A DNA stretch of 56,750 nucleotides from NCBI GenBank assembly GCA_027604685.1, contig JADHYX010000099.1, positions 3,988-60,737 of the forward strand, written 5' to 3'. The position numbers and the translations under genes were made by a program. The notes under the pieces are model-generated. The model made no database searches, was not told the origin of the DNA, and saw only the letters and a list, made by a program, of their open reading frames with translations. The DNA comes from Lobulomyces angularis (taxonomy: Eukaryota > Chytridiomycota > Chytridiomycetes > Lobulomycetales > Lobulomycetaceae). This document shows positions 35,201 through 48,182 of the stretch, one piece after another. Every line of letters starts with the position of its first letter. Position 1 is the stretch's first letter.

Positions 35201-38200
35201 ATGGGTGAAACTCAACAAAGAAACTACTCTCCAGCTGTCAAAAAATATACTACTTTAGCCCTAATGAATGGCTGGAAGTCAAATAATGAAGTTTTTCCTA
35301 TTACCTTAGAGAACTTACTAAACTATATTAACCTTGAAATTTCCAGAGTCGTTAAGTATGAAAATAAAAAGAAATTTATTTATCTATCCAACTATTAGAT
35401 ATAAATTATTTCTTTATTATTATGTTATTAAAAAAATAATGTTTTTTTATATGAAACAGGGGAAAATTAACAAAACAAACTCTCTTAAATTGTATAAATG
35501 CTTTAGACAAGTATCATTTCCATATTTTAAATTATAACTGGTCACACATAAGAAATCATGATAAAGTCAAAGCAAAATTAAAAGGTAACTTTACAAAACA
35601 TGAGTTACGAAAAGTAAAATTTGTTAGGTGATCGAAGCTTTTGGGCTAAGGAAGCAATAGTTGAAGAATATAAAAAGTTTTCCAGAAGTACTTCGACTTT
35701 GAATTTGAAGAAATTATTTCCTATCCCAATAAAGAAACTGGAAAAATTTTTAGATTATTTAATTGAAAATTATTTAAAACTGAATAAAATTGATTACCCG
35801 CTGCTATTGTTATACCTTGATCAATTGAAAAGAAAGCATAAATCGTTAGGATTTAATTTAAACCTAAGTGACCCAGTTATACAGGCAAAACTTTACCCAT
35901 TTCAAATTTCTGAAAACACAATGTTGAAATCAAATAATTTGAATATGGGTAATGATGATGACTTCTGTAACAGTATTGGGGTAAAGAAAAGATCCGAAAA
36001 TTCCAAGATGAGCTACTTGATGTCACAGCAAAAATTAAATCTGTTAGTTACTGAAATGAAAGTGATGCAGATGAAAGAATATTTTACCCAATTAGTCTTA
36101 AGTAATAGATGGGGAAATTCCAAAGATAAAGTTTTTCCAATTCATCTTGATACATTACATTTTTACATAGAGATGGAGTTAAAAAAAGTTGAAGTTGGCG
36201 AATTGACACTAGGAACCTTGCAAATTTATATTGAATCATTATTTATAATACAATCACGTATGGGATACTCAGTTGAAAAACTAGAAGAATTCTCTTACGA
36301 AAAATTAAGAAATTTTGTGCACAGCTTAAGAGCTTTAAAAAAAAGAAACAAAAACTTATCAATTGAAGAAGATTTTGGTTCTTGCTCTGAAGTAGACGAA
36401 GATGATGAAAATTTGGAACTAGAAGACTTGGATATGGTAGATGAGCACCAGTCAGAGAATTTGCAGGAAAAGCTTTCTGTAGATGGTAACTTTTTTTTTG
36501 TCATTTTTATTTTTAATAATAAAGCTGTACTGGTAGGTTCTGAAGATGATATGGATACGCATGAGTCATTTAACAACAATGATGGTTCATATTTTGAAAG
36601 TTACGAGGCTTTTCAAAGTAGAAAAAAAAACGACACAATCAATATTAACTTAAACGGAAATACAAGAGCTTCGCGGAAACAATTAAAAAAGCAGCAATTG
36701 TTGAATAATGAGGAAATAGAGTTTAAGTTGAGAAATCTGCCTAAAATTAGTGATTTTATTTTGAAATCTTCGCCTGCTCCTACATTCCCAAACACTCTCT
36801 CTACTGGAAAATATACAAATTATTCTCCTCTTTTGTTGCAGCCTGTACCACTTATGAGATCTAACTCTTCCTTAAGCTTGGCATCCTCAAATGCTTCTGC
36901 TACAGTACCAATTTCAAGTCCTGTTTCTTTGAAAGTAAAATATGAAAGCAAGCAAGACGCCACAAGTTCTAGAAAAAAAACATATGAAAAGCTGGCAACT
37001 GCTCAGGGTTGGAGTAAACCTGGTGAACATTTTCCAATTAGCTTGGAAAACTTTCATAAGTACTTGGATTATGAATTGAACAGAGTTGAAGAGGGTAAGA
37101 TAATGATGTCAAGCGTTCTTCATGCCACTCACTGTCTTGCAAAATGTCATGGTGTTTTGGTAAGTTTTAACCTTCTTAAAAAACACCTATGTTTATCCTT
37201 TTTAAAAAGGGCTTTGAGTGGGACAATGTGCGGTATCATCCTGAAACTAGGAGAAAGTTAAGGCTCTCCTTATACGATGTCAAAAAGGTATCCACTATTT
37301 TTGTTAACGAGTTATCTCCGGTTTTGATGAAAGAGGAAAGATTATTCAGTGACAAAATTTTGAATGAACAAGAATCCCAAAATGCATTACAAATTACCAA
37401 GTCTTTCAACCCTATTACACAAGAATTAGTAGATATAAATCAAGTTGAACTTCCGCCAATTATGAAAACATTTAATGCGATACCCAGAACCTCATCTCTC
37501 CCAGCACTTTCATCTATTTTATCGGCAGTACCGTCATTATCATCCTCTACTGCCTCTTTACCTTCCTTATCAAGTTCCGAATGTATTGATTCCCCAAATA
37601 TCCAAAATTCTGAAGAACTACCAAAAAAAAAAAAAAGAGCTTCAGCCAATCCTCCAGAAGGAGAAAATATAACCAGAAAAAGGCGTTGCAACCAAGTAGC
37701 AGCAATAGCTCATAGTTTTGAAAAACAGTCTGTAAGAATGGGTTGGGCTGAAGAAGGAAAAGTGTTTCCTGTTTCTCTTGAGCGATTACATATATATTTA
37801 GGTTGCTATTTTGTTTTATTAGTATCGTAATATTAAAATATTTTGTTTTTCGTAGATCATGAATTAAATCGCATACAGGAAGGAAAGCTGACAATAAAAA
37901 CTTTGGTGCACAACGTGAGAACTATAGGTAGTTACCACAGAACTGCCTTAGGTTTTCCTTGGGAAATACAAGGTGACGAATCAGTAAAGCTGAAATTGGG
38001 AATGCCTGGATTTAGAAGCAGATCATCAAAAATCACAAGCAAAGTTATCAAAAAAAATGTTACCAATACTAATGATGGTAATGAAGCTTTAGAAAAAGTG
38101 AATACTATTGAAAAAAAGGATATTTCAATAATGTCAGATGCAAAGGACCAAAAGGAATTTGTACCAATAAATAAAGAAGAAAGTAAAATCACTTTTTCTA

Positions 38201-38340
38201 TTGGTGGGGATGTCAGCTTTGGTGGAGTGGATAATAATTTTTTTAAAAGCAAGGGTGAGGAAATCAGTGTTGGCAAGCCCTCTGAAAGTGCAGTAATTAA
38301 TTCAATATTAAATGACTGTGAAGTTTTATCTGATGACTAA
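35201..38340 (+). CDS. Protein with five tandem recombinase core-binding-like domains
   Basis: ATG at 35201 (MGETQQRNYSPAVKKYTTL). Five copies of the same domain as in the divergent neighbour lie at about 35225-35585, 35640-35890, 36060-36330, 36970-37270 and 37685-38000. Copies 1, 4 and 5 are canonical (NGWKSNNEVFPITLENLLNY; QGWSKPGEHFPISLENFHKY; MGWAEEGKVFPVSLERLHIY). Copies 2 and 3 are diverged, and copy 2 lacks the GW pair. Copy 4 ends GFEWDNVRYHPETRRKL. Linkers are acidic (36360-36560) or Ser/Pro-rich (37480-37600), and a basic patch PKKKKRASA near 37625 could be a nuclear signal. Domain 4 is split by an intron between the H-x-x-L helix and the GFEW block. No catalytic recombinase core is seen. 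Total length is about 940 residues. Confidence 0.75.
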
Positions 38341-38707
38341 ATGGCTTTTATAACCTACATTTTTTAAAACATGTATATTTATAGTTCTTTTATTAATACT
38401 TCCTTTTTTTATATTTGATATTTAAATTGTACAAAAATATTTTCAATTTTAGTTTACCATTGTACCAAATTTATGATTGGTTAAAAAAAAAATCAAAAAA
38501 AATTTTTTGATTTAAAGAATATAAAAAATTAAAAAAAAATTTGAAGTTTTAACTTTTATTCAAAAGAGTTAAACAACTCTACAAACTTTTTTTTTTTATC
38601 CTTTTTTTTCTACTTAATTATCAAATTTTAAATAAAAAAGGAAAAAAATAAAAATAAGAACTAAAAAACACTCAAAATAAAATTTCAAAAAATTTTAGTT
38701 TCAAAAA
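38341..38707. other. Intergenic spacer before the receptor pair
   Basis: Very AT-rich with many A/T runs; no gene or motif seen. Confidence 0.5.
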
Positions 38708-41700
38708 ATGAAATGGTCAAAATATGTAGTTATTCTTACAAAGTTTTATATTATATGTATAAAAACAGTTTTATGCACCCCTAATTTTTCAATTGGTGCT
38801 GTCATGTCTCATAATATGACAAGTAATTGTTTTTTCCTATTTTTTTTTTTACTAAAAAAATTATTAAAATCATCAACAAAAACTTAAAAAAAAAAAAAAA
38901 AAAATTTATTTTTTCAAGTTGTAATAACTCAATTCAAATGGATTATGGAAAAATCAATCAACGATACTTTAAAAAATACAATAATTGATGCAAACATTCA
39001 AATGGAATATTATGATTCAGAACTTACCCCATATAAAGCCGTTATGCATGGATTTGATATGATAACTAGCGAAAAAAGAGAGACGTCACCATTGTTAGGT
39101 CTTTATGGTGAATTTATCAGCGCTAGAACTATACCTTTGGCTTTAGTATCCAGTGGATATAACATTTTACAATGGTATAGTTTTATTATTTTTTACCTTT
39201 AATTCATATATTTCTTTTAAATGGTTTTGCATTTCATAAAATTATCATCAATAATTTTCTTTTTTTTTTTTTAATAAAAATTATAAAGTTCTGGAATGGC
39301 AACTTCTCCTACACTTACGGATAAAAACCATTATGGAACTTTTTTTCGAACTGTACCATCTGATATTTTTCAAGGAACTGCTTTAGCAAATTTTGCATTT
39401 GCTCACAATTGGAATAAGGTTGCAATTTTAAATGAAAATGGTGCTTATGGCCAAGGAGTACGTTTTTTATCTATCACCTTTTATTTATATATTATTTTAT
39501 AACAAAACTTGATTTTCTTTTTTTTTCTCAGTTAAGTCAATCTTTTGATAAAAGAGCGAAAGAGTTAAACATTAACATAATGACGCATTTAAGCTTCACA
39601 AAAGGTTTTAATTTTTAATTTTTTTTTAAATTAAAAACAATAAATTCTAATTTTTTGTTTTTACAAAAAATTTAATTCTAAAAAAAGGTGCAACAACATT
39701 TGAAAACGAAATTGATTTAATAAAAAAGTCATTTGCACGGATTATAATTATTATTGTCTATCCAGATGATCTTTTGAAATTTATGAGAAGAGCCCGAATC
39801 GATGGTCTTTTAAACTCAAATTATGTCTTTTTAGGTTCTGATTCAACTTCTGCTATATCTTCCATCTTACAAGAAACTTCTGATATGGAAAACTTTGAAG
39901 GATACATAGCAATTTCTGCTTTGGATCGAGTTGTCGAAGGGAATGCATACAAATCATTAAACTCGGAGTAAACAATTAAAAGTTTTTAAAATAGACTAAT
40001 TTTATTTTATATTTTCTAAAAGATATCAAAAAATTTTTAATCAAACTGTTCCAGGATATGGCGGCTTTGTTTATGACTGCATTGCATCGTTAATTTATAC
40101 CTTTGAAAATGTAATGTCTTATTTTTTTAATGAAAATAAAATAACATTAACAAAAAAATAATTTATTAAAAAATTTTATTCATATATAGTTCTTGATTTC
40201 AACAAACAGTACACCATCGGATTATACCACCAAGTTTAATTCTAGTAGTAGAGTTTCGTTACAAAACGTTCAAAAAATTGCTTTTACAGGGATTTCCGGA
40301 AATGTTTCTATTGATGAAAATGGGGAACCTAAAAATCAATTATACACTGTAACTAATGTCGTAAATAAAATGAAAACTTCAAGAGTTGCTGGTACTGTGG
40401 AAGGTGGAAACGCAAAAATTATTTACAATAAAAAATATGATTTGGTGTTTAATGGAGGTTCTACTGTCGTTCCTTCAGATTCTGCTGGCGAGTATGAAGT
40501 TAAACTAGATAATGCCGGAACTATTGTTGTATTTGGTGCGATAATAAAAATTTAAAGTTTTTTTTAATTACTTCTAAAAATTTTTAACTTAAAATTCTTT
40601 TGTTTTTAGCTTATTTCATGCTCAATTTGTTAATAACTTTAGGATCGATAATTTTTTTAATTATAAAAAGAAAAGAAAATACTTTAAAAACTTTATCAGT
40701 ACCTTTTCTGTTTTTAATATCGGTAACAATTAAAAAAATAGAATAAAATAAGTTAACTCTTTATATTATTTTAATTTTTTTAGCTTGGATTGCTATTAAA
40801 CTGGTTGTCGATTTTTTCATTTTTAGGAAAAATGACTGTTCAAACTTGCTACCTGCAACAAGTTCTCTGGCTTGCTTTTTGTCTGATATTTAGTTCCCTT
40901 TTAGTAAAAGTATTTAGAATTTGGAGAGTTTTTGGTAAAAAACTTACAAAAATTTTGAACAACCTTTTAACATGTATGAATTTTTTTTTTAGATCATTCT
41001 GGAGTCCATTCAGTTTACTTAACAGACACCAAGCTCTTCATTGCAGTTTCACTTTTATTTATTGGAGAAATTCTAATACTTGTTGCTTGGGCAGTAGTTA
41101 ATCCACCTGTACCAACCATTGTTAATCAACAGGAGTATTTTTATGTAGAGTGTCTCTCAGATAATTTAGCATTACAAACAAATTTCAATTTAGTCCTCAT
41201 CGTATACAATGGGCTAATTCTTTGTGTCGTTATGTATTTGGCTTACAAAACCAGGTGAAAAAATAGCCGCTTTTGAAAAAAAATTTTAATAAAAAATATA
41301 GAAACGTAAGTTCGGCATACAAAGAATCATCCTGGATTACGCAACTATCTCTGAACGTTTTACTCTGTGCTTCGGTATAAGCTTGACACAAATCATATTT
41401 TATTAAACTAATTTTTATTGTTTGTATTATTTTCCAACTTAAATAGATACCTATACTTTTACTGTTCACATCGAATGACAATTCAATTTTAAATAAGTTT
41501 TACATCAAGATGCTGACATTGGCTTTTGGAACCTCCGTTACATACTGTATATAATCAATAAAATTTTTTTTTTCAATTGTTTTTCAAAATAATTATTTTA
41601 TAAAATGTAGTTTGTTTGATTGGACGAGTAATTCTTTCACTTGTAATTATACAGTCTTCAAAAAAGATCCGGCAAAATAGAAAGCAAAAATTCAAACAAA

Positions 41701-42116
41701 CTACAAGCATTATTAAGTCAGCAATATCTTCAACAAATAAAGTTATAAAGGAGTCATTGATTTTAAAAAAATTTACAGTAATGTCGAAAAATGAAAAAAT
41801 TTGGTTTTCCAATTGGAAAAATACCCAAATCACAATAAATGAAATTACTTGTAATTTGCATTACCTGAAACATGACTTTATGCCTAACCCTGATGGAATT
41901 TCCATTTCTATGAGAAGTTTGAAATTTGAAGATATGGGCTTTGATACACTTAGAATTTTTACAGCTAAGCTAAGCTTTATCATTCTTTGCTCTGAAGAGG
42001 GTGAAAAAAATCGCATAATCTCTTGCCTAAGAAAGGTTAAAGAGAAAGATCATGATCCTGAAGTACCCAACGACGCCGTTAAAGGAGGAAATACAGCACA
42101 CCAAGGAATAAAATAA
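38708..42116 (+). CDS. Class C (GABA-B-like) GPCR with PH-like tail, copy 1
   Basis: ATG at 38708 starts a signal peptide (KWSKYVVILTKFYIICIKTV). The Venus-flytrap ligand-binding domain follows, with LLGLYGEFISA, CSGMATSPTLTDKNHYGTFF, FRTVPSDIFQGTALANFAF, NENGAYGQG and FLGSDSTSA, as in GABA-B and ANF-receptor domains. There is no cysteine-rich linker, which is typical of GABA-B receptors. Seven membrane segments lie at about 40612-41660; TM3 carries the expected Cys (TCYLQQVLWLAFCLIFSSLL) with a partner in YFYVEC of loop 2. The cytoplasmic tail contains a domain of about 95 residues starting KKFTVMSKNEKIWFSNW and ending in a helix (EKNRIISCLRKVK), with a PH-like alternation of strands and a final helix. 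It likely senses a small ligand at the cell surface and signals through G proteins; the ligand is unknown. Confidence 0.85.
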
Positions 42117-42897
42117 ATAAAATATGTCACTCATTTTTTTTTTTTGCTTTTGTTTTTAAATATATATAAAAAACTTCCTCCTGTTTAGTAACTTAAATTT
42201 AAAGGATATCTACAAAAGCAGTAAATTTCTTTAAATTAAATAATTTAAAAATATAATCTCAATGTAAAATTTTTTGTTAATTATTTGTATTTTTTCTACT
42301 TAGTTAAAAAAGAATCTTATCTTATTATAGCAAATTTGTCAATTAAAAAAAATAAAAAAATTTTAGATTTTTAAAAATCTACATTTATATGAGCTTTCTT
42401 TATACAATTTATTTTGATCGGGATACTTAATAACAAATTTTTATTAAATATATGTATAATTTTATTCGAAAAATAAAAAAAAAATAAAAAAAAAATAACT
42501 GAAGTCCAAAAAAATATGTAAATATCCTGGATTTATTTTCTTTTTTTTTTTTGTTTAATTTTTATCAGTAAACATTTTTTTGTTCTAATTTTTTGATTGG
42601 TTTATTATATTTAAATTTTTTTTTAAATTTTTTTTTTTATTGGAAATATTTTTATTTTTTTACAAAAAAAAAAATAAAAATATTATAAAATAAAATAAAG
42701 AAAATAAATTATATAAACAAGTACATAAAAAAAAATACTATAAAATAAAAAAAAAAATTATTTTATAGATAACTTCGTACATATATTTATTTTTTAATTT
42801 TTTTTAATTTTCTTATATTTTTTGGTATTTTTAAGTTACTTTTTTTTGGTATTTAATTTATTTCTTTGAATTTTTTTTTTCTATTGTATAGTTTTGG
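42117..42897. other. Spacer between the receptor genes
   Basis: About 780 bp of extremely AT-rich, low-complexity DNA, dominated by A/T runs and TTATTTT-like words. No gene, tRNA or clear motif. Confidence 0.55.
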
Positions 42898-45800
42898 ATG
42901 ATGAAATTCAATAGAAATTTGATACACTGGATAATATTTTTATTAAAACTAACTGTATGTCGAGAAAACTTTACCATCGCGGCGATATTACCTTTTAAAC
43001 AATGTATTCAAAAAGAAGAAATAAAAAAAATTTTTTAAAAAAAAAAAGAGAAAATTAATTTTTTTTGTATTTAATGACACATAGATGATACAAATACATC
43101 AATATTTGTAATGCAAAGTGCATTAGTGGAAGCTAATGAAAAAAAAATTATTGATGCTAATATCAATTTAGAGTTTTACGATTCAGAAGAAAAACCTGAT
43201 AAAACCATGAAAAAAGGATATGAAGTTATGTCTAACAAAATTTATAATAACGCACCATTGATTGGGATCTATGGCGAATATTATAGCTCTAGGTTTATAA
43301 ATAAATTTGTTTTCTTTTTTTTTTTTATGATGCCAACTTAATAAAATAATAAAAAGAACAATGCCTTTAGCATTGGCATCAACAGGATTTAATATCGTGC
43401 AATGGTATTGTTAACAAAATTTGTTTATATATGTTTTTAAATTTTTTTTTTTTTTTTTTTTATATTTAATTTAATTTTATATTTCCTTTAGTTCAGGTTT
43501 AGCAACTTCTCCTACACTAGCCGATAAAAATATATACAAAACTTTTTTTCGAACTACCCCAAATGACAATTTTCAAGGTCCAGCGTTGGCAAATTTAGCA
43601 TTTAATTATGGATGGAAAAAGGTAGCATTGATTAATGAAAATTCGGTGTACGGACAAGGACTGAGTCAATCATTTCAAAAAAGAGCAGCAGAACTAAATA
43701 TTGTTATTGCCACGCACTTAACATTTACTAGTGGACAAAAGGATTTTATGAATGAAGTTGAACAAATAAAAAACTCATACGCAAGAATCATTATTGTGAT
43801 TGTATATAATTTGGATGCAATTCCTTTTTTAAGAGATGCTAATAAACAGGGCATGATCGGACCGAATTATGTATATCTTGGAACAGACTCAACGAGTGAC
43901 ATGGAAGGATTTGTTCAGGATCCTATTGAAAAAACGTATTTTCAAGGGTATATAGCCATAACTGCTTACGATAGAGTTAATACTGAAGCCACAACCAAGT
44001 TAAATGAAACGTATATCTTTATTTTTTTCTTTTATTTAAATAAAAGTAACCACATTATTTTCCAGATTTTATCCAAAGTTTAAGGATCGTATACCAAATC
44101 AATCAGGTTTTTCCCATGATTGTATTTTAGCCTTCATCTATGGTTTTCAAAATGTATCCTACAAAAAAAAGAAAAAAAAAAAAAATTGAATAATAAGCTA
44201 CAATTATTTTTTTTAAGAATTCTTTTTCTCTTCTAATTTTTTTATTTTTATTTTTAGTTTCTAAATACAACTAATACAAAAATAGAGGATTATAAACACT
44301 TGAAACCAGAAGATAGAGTCACACTTAAAAACATTCAAAACATCACTTTTGAAGGTATGTCTGGAACAGTCGCTTTTGACTCCAATGGTGAACCTAGATC
44401 TAGACTATACATGATAAAAAACTATATTGATAATAACATGACAACAGTTTTTATTGGAACAATTGATAGTGGAGGAAATGATAGAATGGAAATTAAATTA
44501 CAAAATAGTGTTCTATTTAACGGCTTTACTACACTTATCCCATCTGATACTGCTGGAGAATATTATATTAAATTGAACGACCCTGGAACCATTATCGTGT
44601 TATGTAAAAAAAAAAAAAAAAAAAAAAAGAATTTTATAAAAATAAAATAAAATGAAGGTATTTTTCTTTTTTTTCTACTTATAACTATCGGATCAACGGT
44701 TTACATACTTGCAAATAATAAAGAGTCTCGTCTTCGTTTAATATCTGTAAACTTTATTTGCGTTGTTTCGGTAACTTTAAAAAAATAAAAAATAAAAAAA
44801 AAAATTGAAAAAGAAAATAATAAAATAGTTTGGTTTGGTATTAAATTGGCTTTCTGTCTTTACATACGTTGGAAGAATGACGATAGGAAGGTGTTACCTA
44901 CAGCAAGTATTTTGGATTTCTTTTGCAATTATTTTTGGTTCCTTATTAATTAAAATATTGAAAATACGAGAATTAATTAGTATGGACATTAAACAAAAAA
45001 AAAAAGGTTTACATTTAATTTACTTTAGATTGTTCGGCAGGAAGACCAAATGTATTTACGAAATCAAAGTTATTAGGAATATTTTTTTCAGTTTTACTTA
45101 TAGAATTTTTAATTTTACTTTCGTGGGCTATTCTTAACCCATTCGCGTTGGCAAAAATTGAAAAGGAGGATTACTTTTATTTAGAATGTCAATCAATTAA
45201 TCAAAAATTACAACAAAAATTTGATATTATATTAATTACTTACAATGGTGTTTTAATCCTTACCGTTTTACTTTTAGCATATAAATCCAGGTTTGAAAAA
45301 AAATAAAATAAAATAAAACTTATAAATTTAAAATTTTAATTTTTTTTTATTTTTGATTATTTTTGATTTATTTTTTTAAATTAATTTTTATAAATTTTTA
45401 GAAATGTGGTATCGGAATTTAAAGAATCATATTGGACTTCTCAACTATCAGTTAATGTAATACTTTGTGCTTTAGTAAGAAAAAAAAATTAAATAGTGCT
45501 ATAATTTTTAAATTACAAATAAAAAAAGGTTACAATAATTATGTTATCCATGTCAAGCGATAATTCAATAATCCACAAATTTTACATTAAAATGATACCT
45601 TTAGCATTTGGAAGTGCATTCATTTATTGTAATATACTTAATTTTATTTTTTAGAATTTAATTTTAATACTTCATTTTCTTATTTTTTTTATTTAATTTT
45701 TTTTTTTTTCTAGGGAGTGTAGTTGGAAGAATTATACTTACAGTACTATTTACAAAAATACCAGAAAGTAATAAATTGATGATGAGTAGAAAAAAGTTAG

Positions 45801-46279
45801 GGCAACAAAATTCCAAATCCAAAGCTTTGAAATCTTCAAATTCAAATGATAACTTAAACGTTTCCATCTTAAAAGCAGCAAAAAAAACTAGCATTTTCAC
45901 AGTCATGGCAAAAAATGAAAGTTTAATCTTTTCAGCCTGGAAAAGCGCTAAAGTTTCGATTAATGAATTCAACTTTTCGATACATTATCTTAACGAAAAA
46001 AAAAAGTTTTTGGTGCAGTCTGAAGGGGTTTCGATATCTCTCAACGATGCTGTTATTGAAGAATTGGATACTGATACCTTTAGAATCATTAGTATAAAAA
46101 CAAGTTTTATTGTCCTTTGCACTGATGAGTCTGAAAAAAAAGCGTTGGTAGAACAGATAAAATTAATTCAACTAAAAGAAACAGAGGAAGAAGATAATGA
46201 TGCACTTTATAGCAAAGCAGTAGCAAGTGAATTTCCATCTGCTCATCAATCCGGCTTTCCATTAAATAGTGTCATTTGA
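42898..46279 (+). CDS. Class C (GABA-B-like) GPCR with PH-like tail, copy 2
   Basis: Two adjacent ATG codons (42898 and 42901) begin a signal peptide (IHWIIFLLKLTVCRENF). The flytrap domain has LIGIYGEYYSS, CSGLATSPTLADKNIYKTFF, FRTTPNDNFQGPALANLAF, NENSVYGQG and YLGTDSTSD, colinear with copy 1. The first intron must use the GTATTC donor at about 42992 to keep the frame. Seven membrane segments follow; TM3 has RCYLQQVFWISFAIIFGSLL and loop 2 has YFYLEC. The tail repeats the PH-like domain (FTVMAKNESLIFSAWKSAKV ... SFIVLCTDESEKKALVEQI). It is clearly a tandem duplicate of the gene at 38708, with introns in matching places. A T-rich intron around 44606-44656 lies just before TM1. Confidence 0.85.
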
Positions 46280-47088
46280 GTATATACAATAAATAAATAA
46301 AAATAATTTCATTAATAAAAAAATATAAAAAAAATTAAAAAAAAACACAATTTTAAAAAAAAAAAAATAATCTTAAATTTATCATCAAAGTTCATTAAAC
46401 AAAAAAAAAAAAAAAAAAAATCGAATTTCGGAAAAGAAAAAAAAAGCACAATTTTTGATTTGCCAACTTGAAATTTAATCAGATCAAAAAAAAAAGGGTA
46501 ATGGAAACTGAAATTTGGGAGAAATTTTTTATTTTAATTTATAAAAAGTTAAAACGCATCTATCCTTTTTTTTTATAATATATTTTAAAAATTTATTTAT
46601 TTATTTCATTCATGTCCAAAAATTATTTTATTTCAACAGTATAAAATTTTCAGAAAAAAATAAAAAAATAGGGTTTTAATAAAATTATTGTGCTTCAAGC
46701 ATCCAAAAACATCAAGCATCAAGCACAAAATAAAAAATTTAACAACAGAAATAAAAAGTTCTATTTTTATTGCATTTTTAATAAATCAAAAACAAAATAA
46801 AATTATATTTCATTCTATATTTCCAAGCAAAAAAAAATTAATTTTTTCAAGTAAAATTTATACCTCGTTATATTCGTTAATATTCGTTAATTTCATTTAT
46901 CCTTAATGGAATCGTTGCCGTTATTTTTTTTTTTTTCTTTTTTTTTCTTCTTTATTTATTTCCTGATTTTTTATTTTTTATTAAATTTAAAAAAAACTGT
47001 GCAAAAAAAAACTATAAAAATTAGGGTATAAAATAAGAAGGAAACTAGATATTAAAAAAAGTAGAAATTTTAAAAATTAATAAAAAAA
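46280..47088. other. AT-rich spacer before the C2 gene
   Basis: About 800 bp with long A and T runs. A 72-codon frame at 46688-46906 is lysine/isoleucine-rich and unconvincing. The A-rich stretch just before 47089 gives a strong purine context to the next ATG. Confidence 0.5.
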
Positions 47089-47989
47089 ATGCAAAATTTA
47101 ACAATAACTTTCGTTTCAGCAGAGAAGTTGGAAAAAGCAGATGGTCACTTATTTGGAAAAAACGATACTTTCCTTGTGGCTTCCTTGACTCACACCAATT
47201 CTACTTTGACTCACCAAACTAAAACTATCAAAAATGACTCTTCCCCAAAATGGAATGAAAAGTGGAGCTTACAAAACGTTAGAGCTGGTTCTACTTTAAC
47301 AATTAAACTTTATGACAAAGATCTCTTGGGAAAAACTGAACTCGGAACTGCTCATTATACTATCACTGATAAGGTAAATAAAACTTTTGTAGAAAATAAT
47401 AAAAATTAAAAAAAAAATAAAAATAGACTCTCAAGGATGAAACTTTAGCGTTACCTGTCTTTTTAAAGAAGGAAGACAAGTCAAAAGGTACCGTCACAAT
47501 AAAGGTACACTCGGTTCCAACGGTCTTACCAGAGGTTTCCGTCACCATTCTTGCTGCAAGGAACTTGCTCGCTGGTGACAACAGCATTGTTGAAGGTAAT
47601 CTTAATGACGCCTACGTTGAAGCTCATCTTGACGGTGAAAAATTCAAAACTAAAGTTATTGATAATTCTGAATTACCTGTATGGAATGGTACAAACTTTT
47701 TATTTTTTATTTTTTTTAACCTTTTTTCTTTTTCCCATTAGAAACATTTAAAGTTAAAGCACCAAAGGTAATGTCAAATTTAGTTTGCGAAATTTACGAC
47801 AAGGATAAATTTAAAACTTCAGATAGTTTAGGAACTGTTCAAGTAAAATTGGTAGATCTCAAATCTGATCTAAAACAAACCTTTCCTATAATTTTGAAAG
47901 ATGGAAAAAAACAAGGTGAACTAGATTTGAAGGTTAACTTTTCTGCGGTGCCTGATTTGACTATGAAAGTCGTTCCTGTGTCTGCTTAA
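47089..47989 (+). CDS. Tandem C2-domain protein
   Basis: Three exons (from 47089, 47428 and about 47742) encode about 260 residues made almost only of two C2 domains. C2-1 contains LTITFVSAEKLEKAD, GKNDTFLVAS, SPKWNEKWSL and LTIKLYDKDLLGKTELGTA. C2-2 contains SVTILAARNLLAGD, LNDAYVEAHLDGEKFKT, ELPVWNETFKV and VCEIYDKDKFKTSDSLGTVQ. Both have the N-D/P-W-N-E landmarks and D-K-D loop of Ca2+ or phospholipid-binding C2 modules. The aspartates needed for Ca2+ are only partly present, so lipid or protein binding without calcium is possible. There is no membrane segment. Codons look more GC-rich and regular than in the neighbours, which suggests strong expression. Substrate or partner is unknown. 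Confidence 0.85.
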
Positions 47990-48182
47990 TTGTGTTTATT
48001 TTTTTTGTTTTCTTTTTAATTTTTCATTAGTATAAATTTAAACCTTTTTTATATATCAGTATTATAAATTTCTAAATATATAATTCTTTTTATTTTTTTT
48101 TTTTCAAAATATACTAAATTAAAAATAATAATAAAAGGAATACTAAATTTTTCAAAATCCAAAAAAATAAAAAAAAAAAAAA

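Noticed and set aside
36295..36579. Minus-strand open frame within the five-domain gene
   Set aside because: Antisense shadow of an acidic linker.
32527..38340. Active Crypton- or DIRS-type transposon
   Set aside because: No catalytic recombinase core, reverse transcriptase or terminal repeats; the two genes are spliced and divergent.
46688..46906. 72-codon frame before the C2 gene
   Set aside because: Lys/Ile/Phe-rich composition expected from AT-rich DNA and no homologue recognised.
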